Shown: one piece after another, positions 33,874-42,106 of the stretch
How the letters are laid out: every line of letters starts with the position of its first letter
How positions within the stretch are numbered: position 1 is the first letter of the stretch
Source of the DNA: Candidatus Firestoneibacteriota bacterium
GTDB lineage: Bacteria > Oederibacteriota > D2-FULL-39-29
Assembly (NCBI GenBank): GCA_903928075.1
Contig: CAIYPD010000091.1
Span: forward strand, 1 to 42,261
Direction: 5' to 3'
Length of the DNA: 42,261 nucleotides
Translations under genes and position numbers: made by a program
Notes under the pieces: generated by a model
The model's input: only the letters and a program-made list of their open reading frames with translations
The model's database searches: none
What the model was told of the DNA's origin: nothing

Positions 33874-34917
33874 ATGAAAAAAATATTTGATTATGCGAAA
33901 GCCGGAGTTAATATTGATATCGCTGATGCGGCCAAAAGAAAGATAAAGTCTCTGGTAAAGGCCACTTTTACGCCGGGGGTGCTTTCAGAAATCGGTAAAT
34001 TCGGCGGCTTTTTTTCTCTTGAACACTTAAAATATAAAAATCCCGTATTTGTTTCCAGTGTTGACGGCGTCGGAACCAAACTAAAAGTGGCTTCTATGAT
34101 GCACAAATTTGATACCGTCGGTATTGACCTGGTAAATCATTGCGCCGACGATATTCTTGTTCACGGCGCCCGGCCTATTTTTTTTCTGGACTATATTGCC
34201 ATGGCCAAGACCACACCTGAAGTCGTAGGCGAAGTGGTTAAAGGGATGGTAACCGCCTGTAAACTGGAAAAATGCGCTCTGATAGGCGGGGAAACCGCGC
34301 AGATGCCGGATGTTTACAAGGGGAATGATTTTGATCTGGTAGGGCTTGTGGTCGGAATCGTGGAAAAATCCAAAATAATTGACGGCAAGGATATTAAAGC
34401 GGGAGATAAAATAATAGGCTTGAAATCTACCGGCCTGCATACTAATGGCTATACGCTTGCGCGAAAACTTTTCTTTGGTAAAGCGGGTTACAAGGCCGGA
34501 AGTTATGTTAAACAATTGAAGACTACGGTCGGCAAGGCACTATTAGCCCCGCACCGTTCCTATACAAAACCGGTCTTTAAACTGATAGATAAAATTAAAG
34601 TAAACGGCCTGGCGCATATAACCGGCGGCGGCTTTACGGATAACATACCCAGAATACTGCCTGAAGGCGTGGGTGTAGTCATAGAAAAAAAGAGCTGGCA
34701 GCCCCTGCCGGTTTTTGAGATGATAGCCGCGTTGGGAAAACTCGAAGATAATGAAATGTACCGGACCTTTAATATGGGTATAGGCATGTGCATATTTGTC
34801 GCTCCCAAAGACTTAAAGAAAGCAATGAAAATTCTTAATGCCTCGGGTGAAAAACCGGTGATTATCGGTGATGTCGTAAAAGCCCGGAACGGCACAAAAA
34901 AAGTCGAGATAGTTTAA
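33874..34917 (+). CDS. purM: Phosphoribosylformylglycinamidine cyclo-ligase (AIR synthetase)
   Basis: PurM closes the imidazole ring in the fifth step of purine synthesis, using ATP to convert FGAM to AIR. The 347-residue product begins with DYAKAGVNIDIADAAKRKIK, and has the conserved SSVDGVGTKLKVA, GIDLVNHCADDILVHGARP and IGGETAQMPDVY motifs, then KSTGLHTNGYTLAR and HITGGGFTDNIPRILPE. Length is typical. It follows purF with a 3-nt gap, and purE lies about 200 nt downstream with its own promoter candidate. Confidence 0.97.
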   Translation: MKKIFDYAKAGVNIDIADAAKRKIKSLVKATFTPGVLSEIGKFGGFFSLEHLKYKNPVFVSSVDGVGTKLKVASMMHKFDTVGIDLVNHCADDILVHGARPIFFLDYIAMAKTTPEVVGEVVKGMVTACKLEKCALIGGETAQMPDVYKGNDFDLVGLVVGIVEKSKIIDGKDIKAGDKIIGLKSTGLHTNGYTLARKLFFGKAGYKAGSYVKQLKTTVGKALLAPHRSYTKPVFKLIDKIKVNGLAHITGGGFTDNIPRILPEGVGVVIEKKSWQPLPVFEMIAALGKLEDNEMYRTFNMGIGMCIFVAPKDLKKAMKILNASGEKPVIIGDVVKARNGTKKVEIV

Positions 34918-34967
34918 CGGTCGGAAAGGATGCGTTTTTAAGCGGTCTTTGTTTTTCATAAAACCTG

Positions 34968-34998
34968 AAATGAAATGCGTTTAAATGCAGTTTCATTT
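34968..34998 (+). other. Hairpin after purM
   Basis: AAATGAAA-TGC pairs with GCA-TTTCATTT around loop GTTTAAAT, about 11 bp with a one-base bulge. No U run follows, so termination is uncertain. The loop region shares GCGTTTAAATG with the gap before purF. Confidence 0.4.
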
Positions 34999-35040
34999 AA
35001 GCAAGTCTATTAATTTTCTGCAGTAAGAAAAAATAAAATC

Positions 35041-35069
35041 TTGTTTTAGCTCCTGCCATTTGTTAAAAT
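35041..35069 (+). promoter_or_regulatory. Putative promoter of purE
   Basis: A -35 TTGTTT (35041-35046) and -10 TAAAAT (35064-35069) are separated by 17 nt, with TGT (35061-35063) giving an extended -10. It lies about 45 nt before the purE ATG. The same form (TTGTTT, TGn) is seen at 11980-12009. No purine riboswitch was recognised in this gap. Confidence 0.5.
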
Positions 35070-35114
35070 AATACTGTTAAACATTAATATTTGAATATTG
35101 GGGGGGAGGGAACC

Positions 35115-35654
35115 ATGGCAAAAGGACTCGTAACAATAATTCTGGGCAGCGACTCCGACCTTCCGGTTATTGAGAACGGTGTTAATTTTCTTGAAAAAGC
35201 AGGGGTTTCTTTCGATATAATCATTGCCAGCGCGCACAGGGCGCTTCCCTTTCTTCAAAAGACTATAAAAGAGAAGGAAAAGAAGGGAACCAAGGTTTTT
35301 ATTGCGGTTGCAGGAATGGCTGCCGCTTTGCCCGGTGTTGTTGCCGCTGAAACTACTCTTCCGGTCATAGGCGTGCCGGTGGATGGTTCTGCGCTAAAAG
35401 GTGTAGACGCTCTTTATGCCATGGTTCAGATGCCGGGAGGCATACCGGTTGCAACTGTGGCGATAGGGAAAGCCGGAGCTTTGAATGCTGCGATACTTGC
35501 CGTAGAAATATTGGCCACTTCTAATAGTAAGTTGAAAGAATATTTAAAAACCTACAGGAAAGCCTTGTGTGCGGGAAATATAGTTAAAAATACCGGATTG
35601 CAAGATAAGGGCTTTAAGAAGTACCTGGCAGACCAGAAACAAAATAAAGTTTAA
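35115..35654 (+). CDS. purE: PurE, class I-like, with a His to Ala change
   Basis: PurE interconverts N5-CAIR and CAIR in purine synthesis (class I) or carboxylates AIR (class II). The 179-residue protein has GSDSDLPVI, the catalytic His41 in SAHRALP, and the class I segment ETTLPVIGVPVDGSALKG plus YAMVQMPGGIPVATVAIG. The class I loop normally reads AGGAAHLPG; here it is AGMAAALPG, with Ala71 replacing the His. It does not match the class II sequence either. ATG 35115 follows a GGGGGGAGGG ribosome site; a TTG at 35091 would give 8 more residues. No PurK is in the window. Confidence 0.92.
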   Translation: MAKGLVTIILGSDSDLPVIENGVNFLEKAGVSFDIIIASAHRALPFLQKTIKEKEKKGTKVFIAVAGMAAALPGVVAAETTLPVIGVPVDGSALKGVDALYAMVQMPGGIPVATVAIGKAGALNAAILAVEILATSNSKLKEYLKTYRKALCAGNIVKNTGLQDKGFKKYLADQKQNKV

Positions 35655-35727
35655 AAAATAATGAGTTCTTAAACCGCGGAAGCTATTGTTGGATTGTCCG
35701 TATCTTTGAATCGCAGGAATAATTAAA

Positions 35728-36366
35728 ATGGATTATGGCGCATCAGGGAAAATACTTAAGTTAGAGCAGCTCGACTTCCTCGCGAAAGAGCTCAAAGAGG
35801 GAAAAGTGGCGGCCATTCCGACCGATACGGTCTATGGCATCGCCGCCATCATGACTAACCCTGCGGCAATAGAAAAGATTTACAGCATTAAAAAAAGACC
35901 TAAGAATAAACCGCTGGTTATTTTTGTCAAAGATCCTCATGATGTAGATGATTTTGTCGAAGAACTGCCTCCTTTTGGCATCGATCTTATGGAGAAGTTC
36001 TGGCCGGGTGCGCTCACCATAATCTTCGCCGCCGGCGAAGCCATACCCAAAGAAATAATGGCGGGGTTGGATACCATAGGAGTCAGGATGCCAGACTGTA
36101 AAATAGTTCTGGAACTGCTGGGAAAAGTCAAAGTTCCTCTGGCTGTTACCAGCGCGAATATTTCCGGAAAAAAAGACCTGATAAGCGCGGCCGAGGTTGA
36201 ACGCGAACTTGGAGCAGAGCTGGATTACATACTCGAGGGTGCTGTCCATAAATCAAAAGGTGTTTCCACCATTGTGGATGTAACCGGGGACCATCCCTCA
36301 ATTTTCCGGGCAGGCGTTATAAAGAAAAAGCAGCTTGAAGAAATTGTTCCCGGGATTACCGACTGA
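35728..36366 (+). CDS. tsaC: L-threonylcarbamoyladenylate synthase (YrdC/YwlC/Sua5 family)
   Basis: This 212-residue enzyme makes threonylcarbamoyl-AMP from threonine, bicarbonate and ATP, the first step of the t6A37 tRNA modification. It carries the family motifs GKVAAIPTDTVYGIAA, KKRPKNKPLVIFVKD, FWPGALTIIF and PLAVTSANISGK, and the KGVSTIVDVTG segment near the C-terminus. The length fits the single-domain YrdC/TsaC form without the Sua5 C-terminal domain. AGGAA precedes the ATG. It shares one base (TGATG) with the phosphatase gene, and the order ywlC-ywlE-rpiB-glyA follows that of Bacillus. Confidence 0.95.
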   Translation: MDYGASGKILKLEQLDFLAKELKEGKVAAIPTDTVYGIAAIMTNPAAIEKIYSIKKRPKNKPLVIFVKDPHDVDDFVEELPPFGIDLMEKFWPGALTIIFAAGEAIPKEIMAGLDTIGVRMPDCKIVLELLGKVKVPLAVTSANISGKKDLISAAEVERELGAELDYILEGAVHKSKGVSTIVDVTGDHPSIFRAGVIKKKQLEEIVPGITD

Positions 36367-36818
36367 TGAAAATACTTTTCGTCTGCACCGGCAATACCTG
36401 CAGGAGTGTTATGGCGGAATACTACACCAGGGACCGCTTATTGCAGCTTGAAATTACCGGGTATAGTTTGTCTTCCGCCGGCGTCGCCACAATAGACGGC
36501 ATGCCGGCTTCCCAGGGGGCTCTGGCCGTACTGGAAGAACTGAATATAGACGCCTCGGCGCACCTGTCCCGGTCGCTTACGCCTGAAATAGCAGAAGCGG
36601 CCGACAAAATATATGTTCTTGCTGAAGGCCATCGAATGATAATCAATACTAACTTCCCTTCGGTTTCTGAGAAAGTATCTCTTTTGGGTAAGAAAAGCAT
36701 TCCTGATCCGGTGGGTTTATCGCTGGAAGAATACAAAGACTGTTTTGATATAATAATAAAGGGAATTGAAGTGCGGATAATTTCTCAATTTGATAAGCCC
36801 GATAGGAGGAAGGAGTGA
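36366..36818 (+). CDS. ywlE: Low-molecular-weight protein phosphatase, YwlE (arginine phosphatase) type
   Basis: A 150-residue cytoplasmic phosphatase. The P-loop FVCTGNTCRS gives nucleophile Cys7 and Arg13, and the acid Asp114 lies in IPDPVG. Thr11 in the P-loop and the CTGNTCRS sequence match YwlE-type protein-arginine phosphatases; tyrosine-specific relatives carry Ile or other residues there. The neighbouring ywlC and rpiB genes also match the Bacillus ywlE locus. A McsB-type arginine kinase is not in the window, so protein arginine phosphorylation is inference. It overlaps rpiB by 4 nt. Confidence 0.9.
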   Translation: MKILFVCTGNTCRSVMAEYYTRDRLLQLEITGYSLSSAGVATIDGMPASQGALAVLEELNIDASAHLSRSLTPEIAEAADKIYVLAEGHRMIINTNFPSVSEKVSLLGKKSIPDPVGLSLEEYKDCFDIIIKGIEVRIISQFDKPDRRKE

Positions 36819-37258
36819 AAATTACAATTGGAAATGACCACGCTTCTTTCGAGCTGAAATTATTTATAAAAGCAGAGCTGGGTAAAATGGGTTTTGAGGT
36901 GAGAGATCTGGGCTCAGATTCTGAAAAGAGCGTGGATTATCCTGACTTCGCCGTCCCGGTCTGCCGTGAGGTATTGGCAAAAAAAGCTGATTACGGCATT
37001 CTTTTATGCGGGACGGGTCTGGGCATGTCGATTACCGCCAATAAATTCAAAGGTATACGGGCCGCGCTCTGCAACGACCTTTTTCTTGCGGAGTTAGCCC
37101 GGCGGCATAATAATGCAAATGTTTTGGTAATGGGCGGCAGAGTTTTGGGCAAAAGTCTGGCCCTTGAAATACTGAAAAGGTTTTTCACCACCGGTTTTGA
37201 AGGTGGCCGGCATCAGGAGAGGTTGGATAAGATTATAAAGATTGAGGAAGGAAATTAG
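36815..37258 (+). CDS. rpiB: Ribose-5-phosphate isomerase B
   Basis: RpiB interconverts ribose-5-phosphate and ribulose-5-phosphate in the pentose-phosphate pathway. The 147-residue product starts MKITIGNDHASFELK and has the active-site Cys65 in LLCGTGLGMSITANKFKGIR, equivalent to Cys66 of E. coli RpiB, and conserved HNNANVLVMGGRVLG. GTG 36815 is used with AGGAGGAAGG upstream, overlapping the phosphatase end by 4 nt. It precedes glyA after a repeat-filled gap. Confidence 0.96.
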   Translation: MKITIGNDHASFELKLFIKAELGKMGFEVRDLGSDSEKSVDYPDFAVPVCREVLAKKADYGILLCGTGLGMSITANKFKGIRAALCNDLFLAELARRHNNANVLVMGGRVLGKSLALEILKRFFTTGFEGGRHQERLDKIIKIEEGN

Positions 37259-37400
37259 CAGGTTTGTAAGGTGATCTTTTCTTTATAGGCCGTGTGGCTG
37301 GTGTCAATTCTCGTTTACATAGCGGGGAAAAGTGAAATTAGCAAACAGTATTTACCTTATGAACTTTAAAAACATTATAAACTTTATGAACATATTTATT
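37259..37400. repeat. Nonamer array (inverted) and degenerate hairpin element before glyA
   Basis: Nonamers CTTATGAAC, TTTAAAAAC, ATTATAAAC, TTTATGAAC run at 37356-37391. Their reverse complements (GTTCATAAA, GTTTATAAT and so on) match the direct nonamers at 7989-8033. One direct unit GTTTGTAAG lies at 37262-37270. Between them, 37273-37333 is a degenerate copy of the 62-nt element found twice at 42126-42249 (shared TGTCAA, CGTTTACATAGCGGG against CGTTGACATAGCGAG). Confidence 0.7.
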
Positions 37401-37413
37401 CGGAGGTAAGAAG

Positions 37414-38667
37414 ATGTTTAAAGGGTATTTTGGAGATGTTCTAAAAAAAGAAGATCCGGAGCTGGAGAGATTAATCGTTGATGAATTCAAAAGAGAGAAT
37501 TCGAAATTACAGATGATTGCTTCAGAGAATTACGCCAGTAAAGCTGTGCTTGCGGCGCAGGGTTCAGTTCTTACAAATAAATACTCGGAAGGCTATCCGG
37601 GCAAAAAATACTATGAAGGCTGTCAGTACGCCAGCCAGGTGGAACAGCTGGCCATAGATCGTATGGCAAAATTATTCCATGCCGAACATGTCAATGTTCA
37701 ACCGCATTCCGGTTCTTCCGCCAATTTAGCGGTTTATATCGCGGTCCTGCAACCCGGAGATGTGGTTATGGGAATGGATTTAGCCTGCGGCGGGCATTTG
37801 ACCCACGGCGCCCCGGCAAATATTTCCGGTAAAACCTATAAAATAGTATCCTACGGGGTCAACAGGGAAACCAACCTTCTGGATTACGATGAAATACGAC
37901 TACTGGCCTTAAAGCACCGTCCCAAACTAATCATTGCCGGTGCTTCCGCCTATCCTCGAACCATAGACTTTAAGAGATTTAAGGATATTGCCACTGAAGC
38001 CGGTTCCTATTTTATGGCCGACATTGCCCACATCGCAGGTCTAATCGCGGGCAAAGTTCACCCTGACGCCTCGCCTTACGCGGATTTTATCACCGGTACG
38101 ACGCATAAAACGCTTTCCGGGCCGCGGGGCGGTTTTATCATGAGCAAGAAAGAATTTGCAAAGAAGATAGATTCGGCAGTCTTCCCCGGAATTCAAGGCG
38201 GGCCTCTGGTCCATGTGATTGCGGCAAAAGCCGTCTGTTTTAAACAGGCCCTGTCTCCGGAATTCAGGAAATATCAGCAGCAGGTCGTTAAAAATGCTTC
38301 GGTCCTTGCCGAGGAACTGACCAGGGAAGGCTTTACGCTTGTAACCGGCGGTACGGATAATCATCTTATGCTGGTGGATCTGAGAAGTCAAAATATTACC
38401 GGCCGCGAAGCCGCGGCTGTTCTGGATGAGGCTGGTATAACGGTAAATAAAAATGGTATTCCCTATGATACTCTTGATGTCTGGCATACGAGCGGTATCC
38501 GCATAGGCACACCTTCAGTCACAACCAGAGGCATGAAAGAAGAACAGATGCTTGAAATAGCCGGGCTAATTTCCAGGGCATTAAAAAATATTAAAGTTGC
38601 CAAAGTGCATAAGGATGTTTCAAATAAGGTCAAACAGCTTTGCAAAAAATTCCCGGTAAAGATTTAA
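37414..38667 (+). CDS. glyA: Serine hydroxymethyltransferase
   Basis: GlyA interconverts serine and glycine with tetrahydrofolate and is the main source of one-carbon units, here suitably near the purine genes. The 417-residue protein has the standard N-terminus ([20 protein letters not shown]), [13 protein letters not shown], and the PLP lysine Lys232 in [12 protein letters not shown]. Also present are [15 protein letters not shown] and [18 protein letters not shown]-type ribosome site (GGAGGTAAG) precedes the ATG. No membrane or signal segments. Confidence 0.98.
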   Translation: MFKGYFGDVLKKEDPELERLIVDEFKRENSKLQMIASENYASKAVLAAQGSVLTNKYSEGYPGKKYYEGCQYASQVEQLAIDRMAKLFHAEHVNVQPHSGSSANLAVYIAVLQPGDVVMGMDLACGGHLTHGAPANISGKTYKIVSYGVNRETNLLDYDEIRLLALKHRPKLIIAGASAYPRTIDFKRFKDIATEAGSYFMADIAHIAGLIAGKVHPDASPYADFITGTTHKTLSGPRGGFIMSKKEFAKKIDSAVFPGIQGGPLVHVIAAKAVCFKQALSPEFRKYQQQVVKNASVLAEELTREGFTLVTGGTDNHLMLVDLRSQNITGREAAAVLDEAGITVNKNGIPYDTLDVWHTSGIRIGTPSVTTRGMKEEQMLEIAGLISRALKNIKVAKVHKDVSNKVKQLCKKFPVKI

Positions 38668-38756
38668 AAGAAGAATGCAAGATAACAACCCTCCTGAGGC
38701 GGGCTGCTTTGCAGGATAAGTTGACAAGAGGACAAGAAAAAAAAGAGTATTTGTTT
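38668..38756. repeat. Short word repeats and palindrome in glyA-deaminase gap
   Basis: The 99-nt gap contains a CCCTCCTGAGGCGGG imperfect palindrome (38687-38702), and the words GACAAGA and GGACAAGA close to the heptamer style of other gaps (38723-38738). It is weaker than the other arrays. TTTAGGAG ends the gap. Confidence 0.45.
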
Positions 38757-38766
38757 AGGAGTGAAC

Positions 38767-39258
38767 TTGAGGAAAAAGTTAAATATTGAGAATAAAAAGA
38801 GTGCTGCGATTTCGCGCCCGAGCTGGGATGAATATTTTATGCAATTAGCCCACCTTATCGCTACCCGCGCCACCTGCACCAGAAGAAAAGTCGGCGCGGT
38901 TGTCGTAAAAAACAAGCGGATACTGGCAACAGGCTATAACGGGACCCCTTCAGGAGTCAGGCATTGCTCTGAAACGGGTTGTCTCCGTGAAAAACTCGGC
39001 GTGCCTTCCGGTGAAAGACAGGAAATCTGCCGGGGACTTCACGGGGAACAAAATGCGATAATTCAGGCGGCTACTTCCGGTACCTCCATAAAAGAATCGG
39101 TGCTTTACTGTACGACGCAGCCCTGTGTTACCTGCGCTAAGATGATAATAAATGCCGGAATCACCCGGGTCACTTACGAGGGGGTTTATCCCGATAAGCT
39201 GGCTCTCGAGATGCTTAAGGAAGCCGGAATAAAATTAATAAGGTTTAAATGCAAATAG
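38767..39258 (+). CDS. dCMP deaminase (ComEB-like cytidine deaminase family)
   Basis: A 163-residue zinc enzyme that converts dCMP to dUMP for thymidylate synthesis. Zinc and catalytic residues are His92 and Glu94 in HGEQNAI, and Cys120 and Cys123 in PCVTCAK. Conserved [20 protein letters not shown] and NGTPSG occur upstream. An insertion with extra cysteines ([13 protein letters not shown]) matches a second zinc site of ComEB-type dCMP deaminases. I prefer TTG 38767 because AGGAG lies 5 nt before it; a GTG at 38761 would have its ribosome site overlapping the start. It overlaps wecA by 10 nt. Confidence 0.9.
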   Translation: MRKKLNIENKKSAAISRPSWDEYFMQLAHLIATRATCTRRKVGAVVVKNKRILATGYNGTPSGVRHCSETGCLREKLGVPSGERQEICRGLHGEQNAIIQAATSGTSIKESVLYCTTQPCVTCAKMIINAGITRVTYEGVYPDKLALEMLKEAGIKLIRFKCK

Positions 39259-40259
39259 AAATTAAATACTGGGTGCTTTTCTTTTTAAGTACACTTCTCA
39301 GCATCGTGATAACCAAACGCGTGATGAGGCTGGCAGTGAAATACGACGCTGTGGATAAACCGGCGCATAGAAAAGTTCATAGAAGTATCATTCCTTTATG
39401 GGGGGGCGCAGGCATTTACGCCTCCTTTTTTATTACCCTTTTTTTCTATTGGCTTTTTAGCGGCCTTTTTGGGCATGCCCTCAAGCTGAATGATTCCCTC
39501 CTAGCCAGAAAATTACTGGGGTTGTTCACCGGCGGGACTATTCTGGTGGTGCTTGGACTTATTGATGATAAATGGGGTTTGCCGCCAAAAGCAAAGTTAC
39601 TCGGCCAGACTATTGTGGCCTTAATTGTAATATACTTTGGTGTAAGAATAATGGGAGTTACCATTCCTTTTTGGCATAAGTATCTTCAATTTAATATTAT
39701 AATATCCGTTGTAATAACTTTGATCTGGATAGTAGCTCTTATTAATTCCATGAACTTTATAGACGGCATTGACGGTCTGGCGGGGGGTATTGCTTTTATC
39801 GGGTGTCTGGCTTTTTTTGTGGTGGCCTATTTTAAACCGCCGGATTCCGGTTATTATATAGCCGGAAAAGTTTCATATTTTATCTCAGTAATTTCCATAA
39901 TTCTTGCGGGCTCGTGTCTGGGTTTTCTACGGTTTAACTTTAATCCCGCACGGGTATTTATGGGTGACGGCGGTTCCATGTTCCTGGGCCTGATGCTGGC
40001 TGCAATGTCCATAATCGGTTCTTTCAAAGGCGTGACAGCCATTACACTTTTTACCCCGGCGCTTATTCTGACGGTTCCCATATTTGATATTGTTTTTGCC
40101 GTATACCGGAGATGGAAAAACCAGACGCCCGTATCCCAGGCAGACAAGAAACATCTGCACCACCGCCTGCTGGCGTTCGGCCTCTCCCAAAAACAGGCAG
40201 TAATTTTGCTTTATGCCGTCGCGCTGATATTTGCCGGACTGGCCGTAGTGCTTTCCTGA
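39249..40259 (+). CDS. wecA: Undecaprenyl-phosphate GlcNAc-1-phosphate transferase (WecA/TagO/MraY family)
   Basis: A 336-residue membrane enzyme with about ten helices that loads a sugar phosphate on undecaprenyl phosphate, starting O-antigen, enterobacterial common antigen or teichoic-acid-like glycans. The family motifs are in order: [52 protein letters not shown] and [12 protein letters not shown], then [14 protein letters not shown], the WecA-type C-terminal His motif that favours UDP-GlcNAc over UDP-MurNAc-pentapeptide. It starts inside the deaminase end. The following gap is a repeat array. Confidence 0.93.
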   Translation: MQIEIKYWVLFFLSTLLSIVITKRVMRLAVKYDAVDKPAHRKVHRSIIPLWGGAGIYASFFITLFFYWLFSGLFGHALKLNDSLLARKLLGLFTGGTILVVLGLIDDKWGLPPKAKLLGQTIVALIVIYFGVRIMGVTIPFWHKYLQFNIIISVVITLIWIVALINSMNFIDGIDGLAGGIAFIGCLAFFVVAYFKPPDSGYYIAGKVSYFISVISIILAGSCLGFLRFNFNPARVFMGDGGSMFLGLMLAAMSIIGSFKGVTAITLFTPALILTVPIFDIVFAVYRRWKNQTPVSQADKKHLHHRLLAFGLSQKQAVILLYAVALIFAGLAVVLS

Positions 40260-40355
40260 AAAGGCAAAAGACAAGATCGCTAGACTGACGATAGGGACAA
40301 GGGACAGGGATGCAGAAAATAAATAGGCTTTTCCTTGTAGTTTGTACCTTTTTAA
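40260..40355. repeat. Word array with segment duplicated from 3267
   Basis: Left words (GGGACAA, GGGACAG, GGATGCA at about 40294-40314) face right words (TTGTAGT, TTGTACC near 40335-40348) in the usual inverted style. The segment AAAATAAATAGGCTTTTCCT at 40316-40335 is identical to one at 3267-3286. No promoter was recognised. AAAGGAG serves the next gene. Confidence 0.65.
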
Positions 40356-40365
40356 AGGAGATTTA

Positions 40366-40995
40366 ATGATTAGTACCATCGTAGCTTTTGGGGATTCTAT
40401 AACCCAGGGTGCTAACGGGCTTAAGCCGGGTGAAGGATGGGTGGAACTATTGGGTGAGAGCTTAAAGAGTTTTAAAGTGCGCAACGCGGGGATAGGCGGG
40501 AATACTTCGGCCGAAGGTATAGCAAGGATGATAACGGATGTTTTGGCTCATATGCCGGGTTTGGTACTTGTAGAGTTTGGCGGGAACGATGCCGTACATG
40601 ATGCACGGGCGGTAAGTGTTGAAGCTTTTGAAAAGAACCTGAAGACCATTCATGAACAAATCAAGGCTAAAGGAGGTGAAGTTATCTTTATGACTTTTTC
40701 GCCTGTAATAAACGAGTGGCACGCGTGGTGTTCAGATAAATACTATAAAAAGTGGGGTGGTTTGGACGGCTGTGTCGAACAATACCGTGAAATCACAAGA
40801 AAAATGGCAAAGAAACTGAATTGCCCGCTCTTTGATCTGGATAAACTGATCAGGGAAAAGATAATGGCTGGTAAGAAAGAATATTATATCAGCAAGGATG
40901 GAGTGCACCTGACAAGGAGTGCTAATAAACTAATAGCGGAGAGCGTATTGAATTTCATAAAGGAAAATACAAAGTACGAAGTATCGGGTACTTGA
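40366..40995 (+). CDS. SGNH/GDSL-family hydrolase
   Basis: A 209-residue cytoplasmic esterase-type protein. The SGNH blocks are visible: block I AFGDSITQG with the nucleophile Ser, block II GIGGNTS with Gly, block III FGGNDAV with Asn, and block V DGVHLTRSANK with the Asp-x-x-His pair. Substrates in this family are acyl or acetyl esters; none can be named here. I chose ATG 40366 because AAAGGAG sits 5 nt before it; the frame extends back to 40342 inside the repeat. The last 10 residues (ENTKYEVSGT) are encoded by a heptamer array, so the native C-terminus was probably changed. Confidence 0.87.
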   Translation: MISTIVAFGDSITQGANGLKPGEGWVELLGESLKSFKVRNAGIGGNTSAEGIARMITDVLAHMPGLVLVEFGGNDAVHDARAVSVEAFEKNLKTIHEQIKAKGGEVIFMTFSPVINEWHAWCSDKYYKKWGGLDGCVEQYREITRKMAKKLNCPLFDLDKLIREKIMAGKKEYYISKDGVHLTRSANKLIAESVLNFIKENTKYEVSGT

Positions 40996-41045
40996 CAGTA
41001 AAAACTTCAATCTTGTCATCTTGTATTCTTGCGTGCTGCTTCAGA
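40965..41045. repeat. Heptamer array spanning the SGNH gene end
   Basis: Left words ATACAAA, GTACGAA, GTATCGG, GTACTTG begin about 30 nt before the SGNH stop (40993-40995). Right words (TTGTCATC, TTGTATTC, TTGCGTGC near 41014-41037, 8-nt phase) are the reverse complement of words at 3195-3225 (GACAAGATTGAAGCAGAATA). The array thus crosses a coding boundary. Confidence 0.65.
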
Positions 41046-41080
41046 ACCAGAGAAATCCACTTCAAAAAGGAGAGTGTGTT

Positions 41081-42106
41081 ATGATGAAGTATCGTTTTTC
41101 TTTCGGACCCTGGAATATTCATACGGGGGCGGATCCTTTTGGCCCGGCAGTAAGAGAAGAGTTCAGTTTTAGGGAAAAGGTAAAAATATATAAGAAACTG
41201 GGGTTTGAAGGGGTGCAGTTCCACGATGATGATGTGGTTTCTGCCGAAGCCGGCTATCCGGCGATGAAAAAGACGACGCTTGAGGTGAAAAAAATACTTG
41301 ATAACGAAGGCCTTGAAGCGGAGTTTATAGCGCCCAGATTATGGGAACACAAAAAAACCATAGACGGGGCGGCCACATCCAATGATCCCAATGACAGAAA
41401 ATATGCTATAGAGCGCTCAAAACGCGCCGTGGATATTGCTAATTTGCTCGGTACCAAGAGGATAGTTCTCTGGCCGGCCAGAGAAGGTACTTACATCCGG
41501 GAGTCAAAAGATCCGGTACTCATGCAGCACAGGATGGTAGATTACATAAATGAACTATTAAATTATGATTCCGGAATCCGTATTCTCGGAGAGATGAAAC
41601 CGAATGAACCGGTGGACCTGGGTTGCGTACCTACGACCGGACATTTTGTAGCTCTTGCGTATAGGACAATAGATCCGGCGCGGGTCGGCATTCTTGTTGA
41701 ATCTGCCCACGCTATACTTGCCGGACTGGACCCTTCCGAAGAGATGGCCTTTGCAATAGCTCATAATAAACTCTGGGGTGTGCATTTAAACGACCAGAAT
41801 GGCCTGAAATTTGATGAGGATAAAACCTTCGGAGCAATTGACCTAAGGAGAGCTTTTAACCAGGTTTATGTCCTGGAAAGATACGGTTATGGAAATAACG
41901 GAGAGTTTGTCGGACTGGATATAAAGGTAATGCGGACCCAGAAAAAAGAAAGCTCCTTTAAGCATCTTGAGAATAGTAAACGGGTTTTCCTTGCACTTGT
42001 TGATATAGTAAGAAGTGTAGACGAAAAGAAGATAGAGAAATTCCGCATAGCCCGGGATTACGAAGGGCTGGAGATGTATGTGCTTGAAAAGTTGATGAAA
42101 ATATAA
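41081..42106 (+). CDS. Xylose-isomerase-like sugar isomerase with altered metal ligand
   Basis: A 341-residue TIM-barrel enzyme similar to group I (actinomycete-type) xylose isomerases: FSFGPWNIHTGADPFGPAVR, then GVQFHDDDV with His48, EMKPNEP with Glu171 and Lys173, ESAH with Glu207 and His210, and FDED with Asp245 and Asp247. Spacing from Glu171 to Glu207 and His210 equals the E181, E217, H220 spacing of Streptomyces/Arthrobacter XylA. The metal-1 Asp of XylA (D245, in FHIDLN) is His235 here (GVHLND), so metal binding or substrate may differ, as in L-rhamnose-isomerase-type enzymes. AAAGGAGA precedes ATG 41081. An FGGY kinase lies 20 kb away. Confidence 0.9.
   Translation: MMKYRFSFGPWNIHTGADPFGPAVREEFSFREKVKIYKKLGFEGVQFHDDDVVSAEAGYPAMKKTTLEVKKILDNEGLEAEFIAPRLWEHKKTIDGAATSNDPNDRKYAIERSKRAVDIANLLGTKRIVLWPAREGTYIRESKDPVLMQHRMVDYINELLNYDSGIRILGEMKPNEPVDLGCVPTTGHFVALAYRTIDPARVGILVESAHAILAGLDPSEEMAFAIAHNKLWGVHLNDQNGLKFDEDKTFGAIDLRRAFNQVYVLERYGYGNNGEFVGLDIKVMRTQKKESSFKHLENSKRVFLALVDIVRSVDEKKIEKFRIARDYEGLEMYVLEKLMKI

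Noticed and set aside
34918-35114. Purine riboswitch upstream of purE
   Set aside because: No purine aptamer core or matching three-way junction could be found; only a simple hairpin and a promoter are visible.
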